Assembly (NCBI RefSeq): GCF_003555505.1
Contig: NZ_CP032152.1
Location: 868,001 to 932,000, forward strand
DNA: 64,000 bases
Reading direction: 5' to 3'
Origin: Thermosynechococcus sichuanensis E542
GTDB lineage: Bacteria > Cyanobacteriota > Cyanobacteriia > Thermosynechococcales > Thermosynechococcaceae
A program made the translations under genes and the position numbers. The notes beneath the pieces were generated by a model. That model searched no databases, was not told the DNA's origin, and saw nothing but the letters and a program-made list of their open reading frames with translations. Positions 56,380 to 64,000 of the stretch are shown here, piece after piece (position 1 is the stretch's first letter; each line of letters begins with the position of its first letter).

Positions 56380-57783
56380 TCAAAGAAATGCCCGCACGTC
56401 TGTGACTTCACCGGTAATGGCTGCGGCGGCTACCATCGCTGGACTCATGAGGAGCGTCCGTCCCGCTGCTGATCCTTGGCGTCCTTTGAAATTGCGATTG
56501 GAAGATGAGGCACTGATCTGACGCCCTTGCAGTTTGTCGGGGTTCATGGCGAGACACATCGAGCAACCGGGATTGCGCCATTCAAATCCTGCGGCTTGGA
56601 AAATGACATCAAGACCCTCCGCTTCGGCTTGTGCTTTCACCCGTTCTGAACCGGGAACTACAAAGGCTTTGACACCGGGTTTGACTTTGCGCCCTTCGAC
56701 CACTTTGGCAGCCTGTCGCAGATCACTGATGCGGCCATTGGTGCAACTGCCAATAAAGCAGACATCAATCTTGGTTCCCTGAATGGGCTGTCCCGGTTGC
56801 AGATCCATGTAGGCATAGGCTTCAGCAGCGATCGCCCGTTCTGCCTCCGGCAAACTCTCTAGGGTGGGCAAGGTCTCATCCACTGCAACGCTTTGGCCGG
56901 GGGTAATGCCCCATGTCACTGTTGGTGCAATATCCGCAGCCGTAAATGTGACCACATCATCGTATTCAGCATCCGCATCACTGGCTAGCGATCGCCACCA
57001 TGCCACCGCTTGATCCCAATTTTTACCTTGGGGTGCAAAAGGCCGACCTCGCAAATAGGCAAACGTTGTTTCATCGGGGTTGACATAACCGCAGCGGGCA
57101 CCCCCCTCAATGGCCATATTGCAGACTGTCATCCGTTCTTCCATGGACATCTGGGCAAACGTCGTGCCAGCAAACTCGTAGGCGTAGCCCACGCCACCTT
57201 TCACACCGAGCTGACGAATGATGTATAGGATGACATCTTTGGCATAGACCCCTGTGACCATCGAGCCGTTCACTTCCACCTTACGAACTTTGAGTTTATT
57301 CAAAGCTAAGGTTTGTGTGGCCAAGACATCTCGGACTTGACTAGTGCCAATGCCGAAGGCGATCGCCCCAAAGGCACCATGGGTCGAAGTGTGACTATCC
57401 CCGCAGGCGATCGTCATTCCTGGTTGGGTCAACCCTTGCTCAGGGGCAATCACATGGACAATCCCCTGACGACCGGAGCCAATCCCAAAGAAAGGAATAT
57501 TGTGAGCGCGGCAATTCGCCTCAAGGGCTTGCAGCATCTCTTCAGCAAGAGCATCTTGGAGAGGACGCGCCAGCGTATCTGTCGGCACAATGTGATCTAC
57601 CGTGGCCACGGTTCGTTGCGGATACAGCACCGGCAACCCCCGCTCCCGCAGCATGGCAAAGGCTTGGGGACTCGTGACTTCGTGAATCAGGTGCAGGCCA
57701 ATAAACAGTTGTGTTTGCCCTGAAGGCAATGTAGCCACTGTATGCTGTTCCCAAACCTTATCGAAGAGTGTACCGCGACTCAT
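56380..57783 (-). CDS. leuC: 3-isopropylmalate dehydratase large subunit LeuC
   Basis: LeuC with LeuD isomerises isopropylmalate in leucine biosynthesis. The 467-residue protein shows the aconitase-family cluster cysteines: C in [15 protein letters not shown], and [11 protein letters not shown] with two ligands. Other signature stretches are [20 protein letters not shown] and [13 protein letters not shown]. leuD is not adjacent. It lies upstream of no same-strand partner; the 140-bp gap on its 5' side separates it from the restriction-modification pair. Confidence 0.97.
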   Translation of the reverse strand: MSRGTLFDKVWEQHTVATLPSGQTQLFIGLHLIHEVTSPQAFAMLRERGLPVLYPQRTVATVDHIVPTDTLARPLQDALAEEMLQALEANCRAHNIPFFGIGSGRQGIVHVIAPEQGLTQPGMTIACGDSHTSTHGAFGAIAFGIGTSQVRDVLATQTLALNKLKVRKVEVNGSMVTGVYAKDVILYIIRQLGVKGGVGYAYEFAGTTFAQMSMEERMTVCNMAIEGGARCGYVNPDETTFAYLRGRPFAPQGKNWDQAVAWWRSLASDADAEYDDVVTFTAADIAPTVTWGITPGQSVAVDETLPTLESLPEAERAIAAEAYAYMDLQPGQPIQGTKIDVCFIGSCTNGRISDLRQAAKVVEGRKVKPGVKAFVVPGSERVKAQAEAEGLDVIFQAAGFEWRNPGCSMCLAMNPDKLQGRQISASSSNRNFKGRQGSAAGRTLLMSPAMVAAAAITGEVTDVRAFL

Positions 57784-57927
57784 AGACTCGTCAAAAAATC
57801 CAGTTCATCAATTATAGGCAAAAGGAAGAGAGTCAGTACAGTGGTTATACAAGGCAAATACCCGTTTTCAGTCGCATTACAGCCATTTGTAGCTTGGTTT
57901 ATGATGCTTAACTTTATGGAAAAAGCT

Positions 57928-58593
57928 TTAATCGCTATGATTAAGCCAAAACTCCCGAACCTTTGTGAAGTATTTCAACCGCTCTTCAATCTTGCTAATT
58001 TCACGGGGATAGAATTCAGCCAATTCATCACACAACTCAAGCATCCACTGCTTACGGGAGTAGCCACGGTTAATCGTTAAAGCATTAGAGTTTACAATCT
58101 GAATTTGACCCCAACCCAAAGCGCCAATTGTTAAGCAGTTCCACCCCAAAAACTCTATTGGTAGAAATTGAACATTTTCAACACTAATACGAGTTCCTTG
58201 AGCCTCATAGGTAATCAGCAAAATTGCAAAAACATTTTCATCTGATTCATAGAAACGAGCAAGGCGTTCTACAGAAGTTAAATTGGGCATATTAAACTTT
58301 GTATTCAATCTGTGGGTTTTCACATCAATCACATAGTAGAATCCCTGATCATCCTCGAAAGCGATATCAGCCATCGCTCTACGGGCAAAATGTGCTGAAT
58401 AGTTTTTACAAATCTCTTCACCAAGAACTGCCTGTAGATGATTGCCAAGAATTTCCTGAATGGCATCACCAACAGCTCTTGGGCTATTCACTGTTGCAGC
58501 AGATAAGAAATCCTCTTGTGAATTCAAAAGTTTTTTGATGTTGCCTTCAACCTGACCAATCTTATTACTATAGAAAATATTTCTTTTTGCCAT
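57928..58593 (-). CDS. Putative type II restriction endonuclease
   Basis: The 221-residue protein is encoded six bases after the DNA methyltransferase gene on the same strand. It carries a PD-(D/E)xK-like core: ADIAFEDDQGFYYVIDVKTHRLNTK, best read as D in MADIAF and the IDVKT motif (D-x-K), with a preceding helix containing E/R residues (GEEICKNYSAHFARRA). The rest has no recognised domain. The gene pairing and the motif support a restriction enzyme; its recognition site is unknown. Composition is AT-rich with no HIP1 sites, unlike leuC and gshB beside it. Confidence 0.78.
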   Translation of the reverse strand: MAKRNIFYSNKIGQVEGNIKKLLNSQEDFLSAATVNSPRAVGDAIQEILGNHLQAVLGEEICKNYSAHFARRAMADIAFEDDQGFYYVIDVKTHRLNTKFNMPNLTSVERLARFYESDENVFAILLITYEAQGTRISVENVQFLPIEFLGWNCLTIGALGWGQIQIVNSNALTINRGYSRKQWMLELCDELAEFYPREISKIEERLKYFTKVREFWLNHSD

Positions 58594-58599
58594 TGATCC

Positions 58600-59613
58600 T
58601 TATGTTCCTTCTAGCGAAAAAAGCTCTGGTTGGTGAGATAGCTGATCGCACTGATACGGCTTTTGTGCAGAACGTCCTTGCTCATTTAATGTGTTTCTTT
58701 CCCAAAACACGCCATCAGCATACCCCTGAATCGAAGTATCTACTTCAGCCATTTCAAGACGCTTCTCCGCTAGACAAGCATAGGTCTCATCCAATTCAAC
58801 TCCCAAAAAACGCCTACCGAGCTTCTTGGCAACGACAGAGGTTGTTCCAGATCCGAGGAACGGATCAAAAATAATATCCTCTGGATTGGAACTAGCTAAA
58901 ATGACCTTAGCTAGTAGTTTCTCAGGCTTTTGGGTGGGATGATCTGTATTTTCTGGCATTGACCAAAAGGGCACAGTTAAGTCTGTCCATAGGTTAGAAG
59001 GATGGGTTAGACGGTAATTACCTTCTTCTGTGGCTTCCCAGTCTTTGGGATGTCCATTGACTCTATAAGGAGCGATGACTTTACGCTTAAGCTTAACAGC
59101 CTCAACATTGAAGGTGTACTCATCAGAAACAGTGCAGAACCATATATCCTCAGAGGCATTTTTCCAATTCTTCTTTGCTCCTCGTCCTTTCTCGCGCTCC
59201 CATGTAATTCGGTTACGGACTCGAAAACGGTCTTTAATGACCTCAAATACAGCAAATGAAGATTCCCAATCAGAGCAAATGTAAATTGATGCAGTTGGTT
59301 TTAGAATTTTTTCAAGACTTGACAAACATGACTCTAGCCAATTGGTATAGTCCTCTAAACTTTTTTTCTTGAAGCTAATTGAGTTAAATACTTTATTCAG
59401 GTTGTAGGGCGGATCAATAAAAAGCAAATCAACAAATTGACTCGGGATAAAATTGACAACTTCAAAGATATCTTGATTGATGGTGCGGTTAATGATTTCT
59501 GATAGGCTCACAGGATGACTCAATCGTAGGAGTCGCTGTCGATACTTTCCTTTTTCTTGCTCGGTCAATGTGATTGTTCTATTTCTGGGGGCGCGTTCTT
59601 TGCTGTGAACCAT
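58600..59613 (-). CDS. DNA methyltransferase of a type II restriction-modification system (beta class)
   Basis: This is an amino-methyltransferase making N6-methyladenine or N4-methylcytosine. The 337 residues show motif IV first (LLFIDPPYNLNKVF) and the SAM-binding motif I near the C-terminus (FDPFLGSGTTSVVAKKLGRR, then FLGVELDETY), the order of beta-class enzymes. NHPTQKPEKLL-like DHPTQKPEKLLAKVI is also present. A target-recognition region lies between (about 120-220). The endonuclease gene follows by six bases. AT-rich codon use marks it as acquired. Specificity cannot be read. Confidence 0.92.
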   Translation of the reverse strand: MVHSKERAPRNRTITLTEQEKGKYRQRLLRLSHPVSLSEIINRTINQDIFEVVNFIPSQFVDLLFIDPPYNLNKVFNSISFKKKSLEDYTNWLESCLSSLEKILKPTASIYICSDWESSFAVFEVIKDRFRVRNRITWEREKGRGAKKNWKNASEDIWFCTVSDEYTFNVEAVKLKRKVIAPYRVNGHPKDWEATEEGNYRLTHPSNLWTDLTVPFWSMPENTDHPTQKPEKLLAKVILASSNPEDIIFDPFLGSGTTSVVAKKLGRRFLGVELDETYACLAEKRLEMAEVDTSIQGYADGVFWERNTLNEQGRSAQKPYQCDQLSHQPELFSLEGT

Positions 59614-59676
59614 ATCGCTTTATAAAAATTTGATTACTGGTTTCAATCAAATCTCCTGAGTAGTTAAATTACTGTA

Positions 59677-60639
59677 CTAGCCCAATAGCCAAGCCATCAC
59701 CTGTTGACCGAGGTGAGTATCATTCAGGCGATCGATCTCGCGAACACCGGTGGGGCTAGTCACATTCACTTCTGTTAAATAACCACCGATGACATCAATT
59801 CCCACAAAATAGAGGCCATCGCGCCGCAGAGCAGGGGCTAAGGTCTGACAAATCTGGCGATCGCGCTCTGTAAGTTCAACAGCAGCCACCCGTCCCCCCG
59901 TGGCCATATTGCCGCGAAATTCATCCCCTGTGGGAATCCGATTCACAGCACCAATGGGTTCACCATTCAGGAGAATAATGCGTTTATCACCTTCCTTGGC
60001 CGCTGGTAGGTACTCCTGCACCATCACGGGGAGTTGTCCGCGTTGGGTACTGATTTCAATCATTGAATTGAGGTTGCGATCGCCCGCCTGCAAAAAGAGG
60101 ATCCCTTCCCCCGCTTTGCCCCCCAAGGGTTTGAGCACCGCCATGCCCTGCTGCTGCACAAATTCACGAATCCGCTGCTTGTCTCCAGTCACAATCGTCT
60201 TGGGAATCACACTGGTAAATTGCAGGGCATACATCTTTTCATTGGCATGGCGTAACCCCGCTGGCGAGTTGAGGACAAGGGTGGTTTGGGGATCGACTAA
60301 ATCCAGACAGTAGGTGGCATAGAGATAGGCGGTATTCACGGGGGGATCTTTGCGCATCCACACCGCTCGAAAGCTGTTGAGGGGTCGCCATTCCGCTGCG
60401 CCTGCCTGAAACCAAGGTTGGGGAATCTGCCACTGGCCGGCCACGAGCTGCACAGGCGATAACTGAATTGGGGTAACTGCCGCCCATACCTGACCTTCTC
60501 GGATCAGCAGTTGCGATATTTCTGTTACCCACACCTGTGCCCCTGCCGCTTGCGCTGCCTCCATTAAGGCCACACTGGTATCGTGGCCAGGGTCAAGGCT
60601 GGCGATCGGGTCAATGATAAAGGCGATATCCACAGCCAT
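59677..60639 (-). CDS. gshB: Glutathione synthetase
   Basis: GshB joins gamma-glutamylcysteine and glycine using ATP. The 320-residue ATP-grasp enzyme shows FIIDPIASLDPGHDTSVALM, MRKDPPVNTAYLYATYCLD, VLKPLGGKAGEGILFL and the C-terminal NVTSPTGVREIDRL, all family signatures. It follows grx by four bases, so the glutathione-forming and the glutathione-using gene are one operon. Length is normal for cyanobacterial GshB. Confidence 0.97.
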   Translation of the reverse strand: MAVDIAFIIDPIASLDPGHDTSVALMEAAQAAGAQVWVTEISQLLIREGQVWAAVTPIQLSPVQLVAGQWQIPQPWFQAGAAEWRPLNSFRAVWMRKDPPVNTAYLYATYCLDLVDPQTTLVLNSPAGLRHANEKMYALQFTSVIPKTIVTGDKQRIREFVQQQGMAVLKPLGGKAGEGILFLQAGDRNLNSMIEISTQRGQLPVMVQEYLPAAKEGDKRIILLNGEPIGAVNRIPTGDEFRGNMATGGRVAAVELTERDRQICQTLAPALRRDGLYFVGIDVIGGYLTEVNVTSPTGVREIDRLNDTHLGQQVMAWLLG

Positions 60640-60643
60640 TCCG

Positions 60644-60907
60644 CTAAGCTGCCGCTTGCAGGAGCGTATCCAAGACGCCTTGCGCCTCTAGGGCATAGAG
60701 GTCATCGCAGCCGCCAATGTGCTCGTTGTTAATGAAAATTTGTGGGAGCGATCGCCGGCCATGGGCACGTTGTGCCATTGCTTCACGGGCAGCTTCATCG
60801 CCATCAATGACGTACTCGGTAAATTTCACCCCTTTGCGCGTCAGCAATTGCTTTGCCCGAATACAAAAAGGACAACGAGACCACGTATAGATTTCGACGT
60901 TGGCCAC
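60644..60907 (-). CDS. grxC: Glutaredoxin (dithiol, GrxC type)
   Basis: The 87-residue protein has the active site CPFC in YTWSRCPFCIRAKQLL, the cis-Pro loop RRSLPQIFINNEHIGG and the glutathione-contacting GCDDLYAL. It reduces protein disulfides and glutathione mixed disulfides. It precedes gshB by four bases. The dithiol site and length set it apart from monothiol CGFS glutaredoxins. Confidence 0.95.
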   Translation of the reverse strand: MANVEIYTWSRCPFCIRAKQLLTRKGVKFTEYVIDGDEAAREAMAQRAHGRRSLPQIFINNEHIGGCDDLYALEAQGVLDTLLQAAA

Positions 60908-61006
60908 AGCAATGATACCTCGTTACAAAAATTCACCTTGGTTCCAGCCTAGCAAAAAGGGAGAAGAGACACACCCCCTCTCCCCGATGTCCTGTCCTAC
61001 AATTCC

Positions 61007-62320
61007 CTACAAATAATTGGGATCTTGGACATTGCGGATTTTGCAAGCCTCAGCAATCCCATACTGCGGTCGAATAAAGCGATCCATCTGCGCCACAAAG
61101 AAGCGGCGGTTTGCCATTAGGTGCTCGGGATTCGGATCATCCAAAGGATAGTAGAAGGCGGCGCGGGTGGCTTGCAAAACGGCAGAGGTCACCGTGTACA
61201 TCGAGTGCTGGAAGGCAATTCCCAACTGCACCAAAATATCATCCTCACCGCGACAGTGCTGGTGGAAGTAATCCTTCAGGTATTGGGGGAGGAAGTGATA
61301 CATATCTTGGTGGAGCAACGTGGGTGGAATCCCCGCCGTCCCCACAGGGAATTTATCGGCAAAGAGAATGCCATAGTGGAAGTCCACCTGATCAGTGGGC
61401 ACCTGATTGGCTTGGGCATTGTAGGACTTGGTCCCCCGGAAGGGGGCGGTGCGGTAAAAGACCGCTTCCACATAGGGGAAGGCTGCTTCATAGAGCCACA
61501 TAAAGCCCTTTTCCTTGGGTACAAGGACATGCACCTCGTCATCAATATAGACATGGTGGTAAATGGGGCGACCGGCAGCGGCAAAAATTCCATTGACTAG
61601 GAAGTTCATGGCCTCCTTGACACTGGTGATGCTGCCCTCGTCGTAGCGATCGCTAATCTCAAAGAAGACTGGTGCCATCACTTCCCAAAATAGCCCCAGC
61701 ACGGTCATGTACGTGGCTTGGCGAGCCTGTTCTAAAAAAAGATCAGGAAAGAGTTTGTACAGGCCCAACATCAGTGGGTTGCGTTTGAAGTAGGCACGAA
61801 TGGCCTTATCGGCTGCTGCTTTGTACTCCTCAGAGTCGAGGTAAATGTCTAGCTCACCTCCCATGCGGTGCCACATCATTTTGCGGGCTAGATCTTCAGA
61901 AAACTCCATGTTGATGCGATCGTGCCAAAGGTGGTGCAGCAGACGAGGCATCTTGCCAGTTTCCCCTTTCTCGATGAACGCCATCAGTTCGGGGTGGGCA
62001 TGGGCAGGGCCGCGCCAAATCCGCAGATCAGCGGTATCGCCAGCATAGTGATTGGGCAGATCAAAGTATTCCTTGGTCGGGAAATACTTAAAAAAGGGGA
62101 AGGGATTAATAAAGACCCGCTCACCGAGGTAGAGCAGATCCCGCCAGTAGAAGTCCATCGGAATCGAATAGGCCTTGTACATACCGATGATCTTCATCAG
62201 GTTCACTGGCGTGTCGGGAATGAGGGCACCCCCCGCCTCGAGGCGGTAAATAATATCGGCTAGGGGGTGATCCAGTGGGGGCAGTTTTGCCGAACTGGGG
62301 CGCTCGATCGCTTGAACCAT
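61007..62320 (-). CDS. cupA: CO2 hydration protein CupA (ChpY) of NDH-1MS
   Basis: CupA converts CO2 to bicarbonate on the cytosolic side of the inducible NDH-1MS complex. The 437-residue protein begins MVQAIERPSSAKLPPLDHPL and has long conserved stretches of the ChpX/ChpY family, for example MKIIGMYKAYSIPMDFYW, FPTKEYFDLPNHYAGDTADL and QHSMYTVTSAVLQATRAAFY. GGAGAG precedes the ATG. It follows ndhD3 by 16 bp. Unlike in Synechocystis, no cupS-like gene follows; the next gene is glutaredoxin. ChpY versus ChpX is decided by the ndhF3/ndhD3-type neighbours. Confidence 0.94.
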   Translation of the reverse strand: MVQAIERPSSAKLPPLDHPLADIIYRLEAGGALIPDTPVNLMKIIGMYKAYSIPMDFYWRDLLYLGERVFINPFPFFKYFPTKEYFDLPNHYAGDTADLRIWRGPAHAHPELMAFIEKGETGKMPRLLHHLWHDRINMEFSEDLARKMMWHRMGGELDIYLDSEEYKAAADKAIRAYFKRNPLMLGLYKLFPDLFLEQARQATYMTVLGLFWEVMAPVFFEISDRYDEGSITSVKEAMNFLVNGIFAAAGRPIYHHVYIDDEVHVLVPKEKGFMWLYEAAFPYVEAVFYRTAPFRGTKSYNAQANQVPTDQVDFHYGILFADKFPVGTAGIPPTLLHQDMYHFLPQYLKDYFHQHCRGEDDILVQLGIAFQHSMYTVTSAVLQATRAAFYYPLDDPNPEHLMANRRFFVAQMDRFIRPQYGIAEACKIRNVQDPNYL

Positions 62321-62336
62321 TGGGATACTCTCCTAA

Positions 62337-63812
62337 CTATTGGGGTAAACTGGCCACAATTTCCGTTGCACTCGGTATCGCCGCAACAATTTGGGCACTG
62401 GTGGTTTCACTCCAACGCACCAGCCACGTGGGCTGGACGCCCAAGAAGAGAATCAACAGGGTCAGCACAAGGGCGGGCATTTTTTCTGACCAAACCACCC
62501 GAGGGTAGTAGGCCGTCGCATTGTCAAGGCGGCCAAAACAGGTGCGGTTAATCAAAATCACAAAGTAAACGGCTGTCAAACCAGTCCCAACAACCGCAAT
62601 CAGGGTGGGAATTGGGAACGTGCCGTAGCTGCCTTGGAAGATGAGAAATTCAGCCACAAACCCCACCAGTCCCGGAATACCCGCACTGGCCATGCCGCCC
62701 AAGATCAAGAGGGCACTGGTGGTGGGTAGGCCGCGTAGCGGATTGAGCAAGCCATTGAGCACATTCAGTTCACGGGTGCCCACTTTGGTTTCAATCACCC
62801 CGACCAAATAGAACAACAGTGCCAGAATCAAGCCGTGGCTAATCATTTGAGCGATCGCCCCCACCATGCTGAGGTGTGTATGGGCCGCTGCTGCTAGCAG
62901 CACATAGCTCATGTGGCCAATGGAACTGTAGGCCACCATCCGTTTAATATCTTTTTGGGCAATGGCCGCAAGGGCACCATAGGTAATTCCCACTGCCGCC
63001 ACGATCGCCAAGAGGCCAGAAAATTGCCCCCAAGCCGCTGGAAAACAGCCTAGGGCAAAACGCACTAGACCATAGGTACCCAGCTTCGCCAGTACCCCCC
63101 CGAGGAGAATCGCTGTCGGAGTTGAGGCTTCCACATAGGCATCGGGCAACCAACTGTGGAGGGGCACTAAGGGCATTTTGATGCCAAAGCCTAAGATCAA
63201 CAGCAATAGCAGAATCCCTTGAGCCGTGGGTGCCAAACCAGCCATTTGAATATCGGCATAGTCAAAGCTAGGAGCGTGGGTCAGCCAACCCATGGCCAAA
63301 AAGGCAGCGAGGACAAGAATGCCCGAGACTGCGGTATAGATGAGAAACTTAATGGCAGCCTGTTCACGCCGTTGTCCGCCCCAGATCAAAATCAGCAGAT
63401 AAAAGGGCACCAACTCAACTTCGTAGAAGAGGAGGAACAGCAGTAGATTCTGTGCTGCCAAAGCACCGGTAATCCCTGCATTCGCCAACAGCACAAGGGC
63501 ATAGAATAGGCGGTGGCTCGTCTTTTCACCCGTGAACACGACCCCAAGGGTCAAGAACGTCCCCAAGACAATCAGCGGTAGGGACAACCCATCCACACCA
63601 AGGGAATAGTTCAATCCCAAGGGGGACAGCCAGGGCACAAATTCCGTAAATTGCAGTGCGGTCTGCTGGACATCAAACTGCGTCAGCATCCAGAGGGACA
63701 GGGCAAAGGTGACAGCGGCCGTAACCAAAGCCACTGAGCGTAGCCATCGCTCTGGCAGCAGCGGCATCAGCAGCGCACCAATGACGGGCAAAACAATTAA
63801 CAGCGTCAGCAT
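62337..63812 (-). CDS. ndhD3: NAD(P)H-quinone oxidoreductase chain 4, NdhD3
   Basis: This is an antiporter-like proton-pumping subunit of the CO2-uptake NDH-1MS complex. The 491 residues form about 14 membrane helices. Signature regions include LGLNYSLGVDGLSLPLIVLG, the key Glu in LLFYEVELVPFYLLILIWGG, and KMPLVPLHSWLPDAYVEAST with the functional Lys. Its place between ndhF3 and cupA marks it as the D3 paralogue, involved in CO2 uptake rather than respiration. Confidence 0.94.
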   Translation of the reverse strand: MLTLLIVLPVIGALLMPLLPERWLRSVALVTAAVTFALSLWMLTQFDVQQTALQFTEFVPWLSPLGLNYSLGVDGLSLPLIVLGTFLTLGVVFTGEKTSHRLFYALVLLANAGITGALAAQNLLLFLLFYEVELVPFYLLILIWGGQRREQAAIKFLIYTAVSGILVLAAFLAMGWLTHAPSFDYADIQMAGLAPTAQGILLLLLILGFGIKMPLVPLHSWLPDAYVEASTPTAILLGGVLAKLGTYGLVRFALGCFPAAWGQFSGLLAIVAAVGITYGALAAIAQKDIKRMVAYSSIGHMSYVLLAAAAHTHLSMVGAIAQMISHGLILALLFYLVGVIETKVGTRELNVLNGLLNPLRGLPTTSALLILGGMASAGIPGLVGFVAEFLIFQGSYGTFPIPTLIAVVGTGLTAVYFVILINRTCFGRLDNATAYYPRVVWSEKMPALVLTLLILFLGVQPTWLVRWSETTSAQIVAAIPSATEIVASLPQ

Positions 63813-63839
63813 AGGGCAAGAACCTCAAGGAATGGAGCA

Positions 63840-64000
63840 CTAAGCCAGCAGTGGCCAACAAATGGCAATCACCAGAATGGCGACCCCCATCAAGATGGTG
63901 AGGATATAGGCTTGGGATTGACCCGTTGTACTGTACTTCAGGCGATCGCCCCCCAAGAGCGTGACCACGCCAAAGGCATTGCCTGTGCCATCCACAAACG
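63840..64000 (-). CDS. ndhF3: NdhF3, C-terminal fragment (runs off the window)
   Basis: The last 53 codons of a membrane protein on the minus strand read FVDGTGNAFGVVTLLGGDRL and end TILMGVAILVIAICWPLLA before a TAG at 63840-63842. The C-terminal pattern (KYSTTGQSQAYILTILMGV) matches NdhF-type subunits, and the position immediately upstream of ndhD3 (27 bp) identifies it as NdhF3 of the inducible CO2-uptake complex. The 5' part lies beyond the end of the window. Confidence 0.85.
   Translation of the reverse strand, partial: FVDGTGNAFGVVTLLGGDRLKYSTTGQSQAYILTILMGVAILVIAICWPLLA

Overview
The window is a cyanobacterial chromosome segment, almost certainly from a Thermosynechococcus strain (T. 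elongatus/vestitus/vulcanus group). It carries cytochrome b6f genes, the allophycocyanin core genes, a beta-carboxysome operon, an inducible NDH-1 CO2-uptake cluster and many HIP1 octamers (GCGATCGC). Two cyanobacteriochrome c-di-GMP proteins match the T. elongatus blue-light sensors SesA (Tlr0924; C499 and C527 reproduce the published numbering once the correct start is used) and SesC (Tlr0911). CcmM likewise has Zn ligands H75/H102/H107 and the C194/C200 pair described for T. elongatus CcmM. These identifications are from memory of the literature, not from a search.

Layout. 1-5.5 kb: mnmE, petCA, a DUF3067 gene, apcA-apcB-apcC and an orphan CcmK paralogue. 5.7-14 kb: tatC, mfd, rfbD, an ABC1-type kinase and a proline-rich TonB-like protein. 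14.2-16.4 kb: an AT-rich, HIP1-free gene for a full-length prokaryotic Argonaute with an intact D-E-D-D catalytic tetrad. 16.8-20.5 kb: ccmK2-ccmK1-ccmL-ccmM-ccmN. 20.5-36 kb: rlmD, a DUF1400 protein, mreBCD, two small membrane-associated proteins, a lytic transglycosylase, a VanY-like peptidase, an SDR, an aminotransferase with ftsY, a CysQ-like phosphatase with a peptide-type ABC ATPase, and a phosphate-type histidine kinase. 36-53 kb: sesA, a PP2C phosphatase, queA, a nitrilase-family enzyme, an alpha/beta hydrolase, a CobO-like protein, DUF3386 with RNase Z, a cysteine desulfurase, and sesC. 53-56 kb: a Mg2+ transport operon (mgtE, mgtC-like) led by two small genes and a strong leader hairpin. 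56-60 kb: leuC followed by a HIP1-free type II restriction-modification pair. 60-64 kb: grx-gshB and the 3' part of ndhF3-ndhD3-cupA.

How it fits together: most genes are core photosynthetic, CO2-concentrating, cell-wall and housekeeping functions packed tightly, with many 1-4 bp start/stop overlaps and several convergent pairs that share or abut stop codons. Two defence-type insertions stand out by base composition: the stand-alone Argonaute between a TonB-like gene and the ccm operon, and the restriction-modification pair between leuC and gshB. SesA and SesC would link blue/green light colour to c-di-GMP and cell aggregation.

Unexplained structure includes a 21-bp intercistronic stem between apcB and apcC, a 17-bp leader hairpin before the Mg2+ operon, a 13-bp inverted repeat upstream of the PP2C gene, a structured gene-free stretch after queA, an RNase Z with a C-terminal ComEA-like HhH extension, and a CobO-like protein lacking a recognisable P-loop. 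I saw no tRNA or rRNA gene, CRISPR array or complete insertion sequence.
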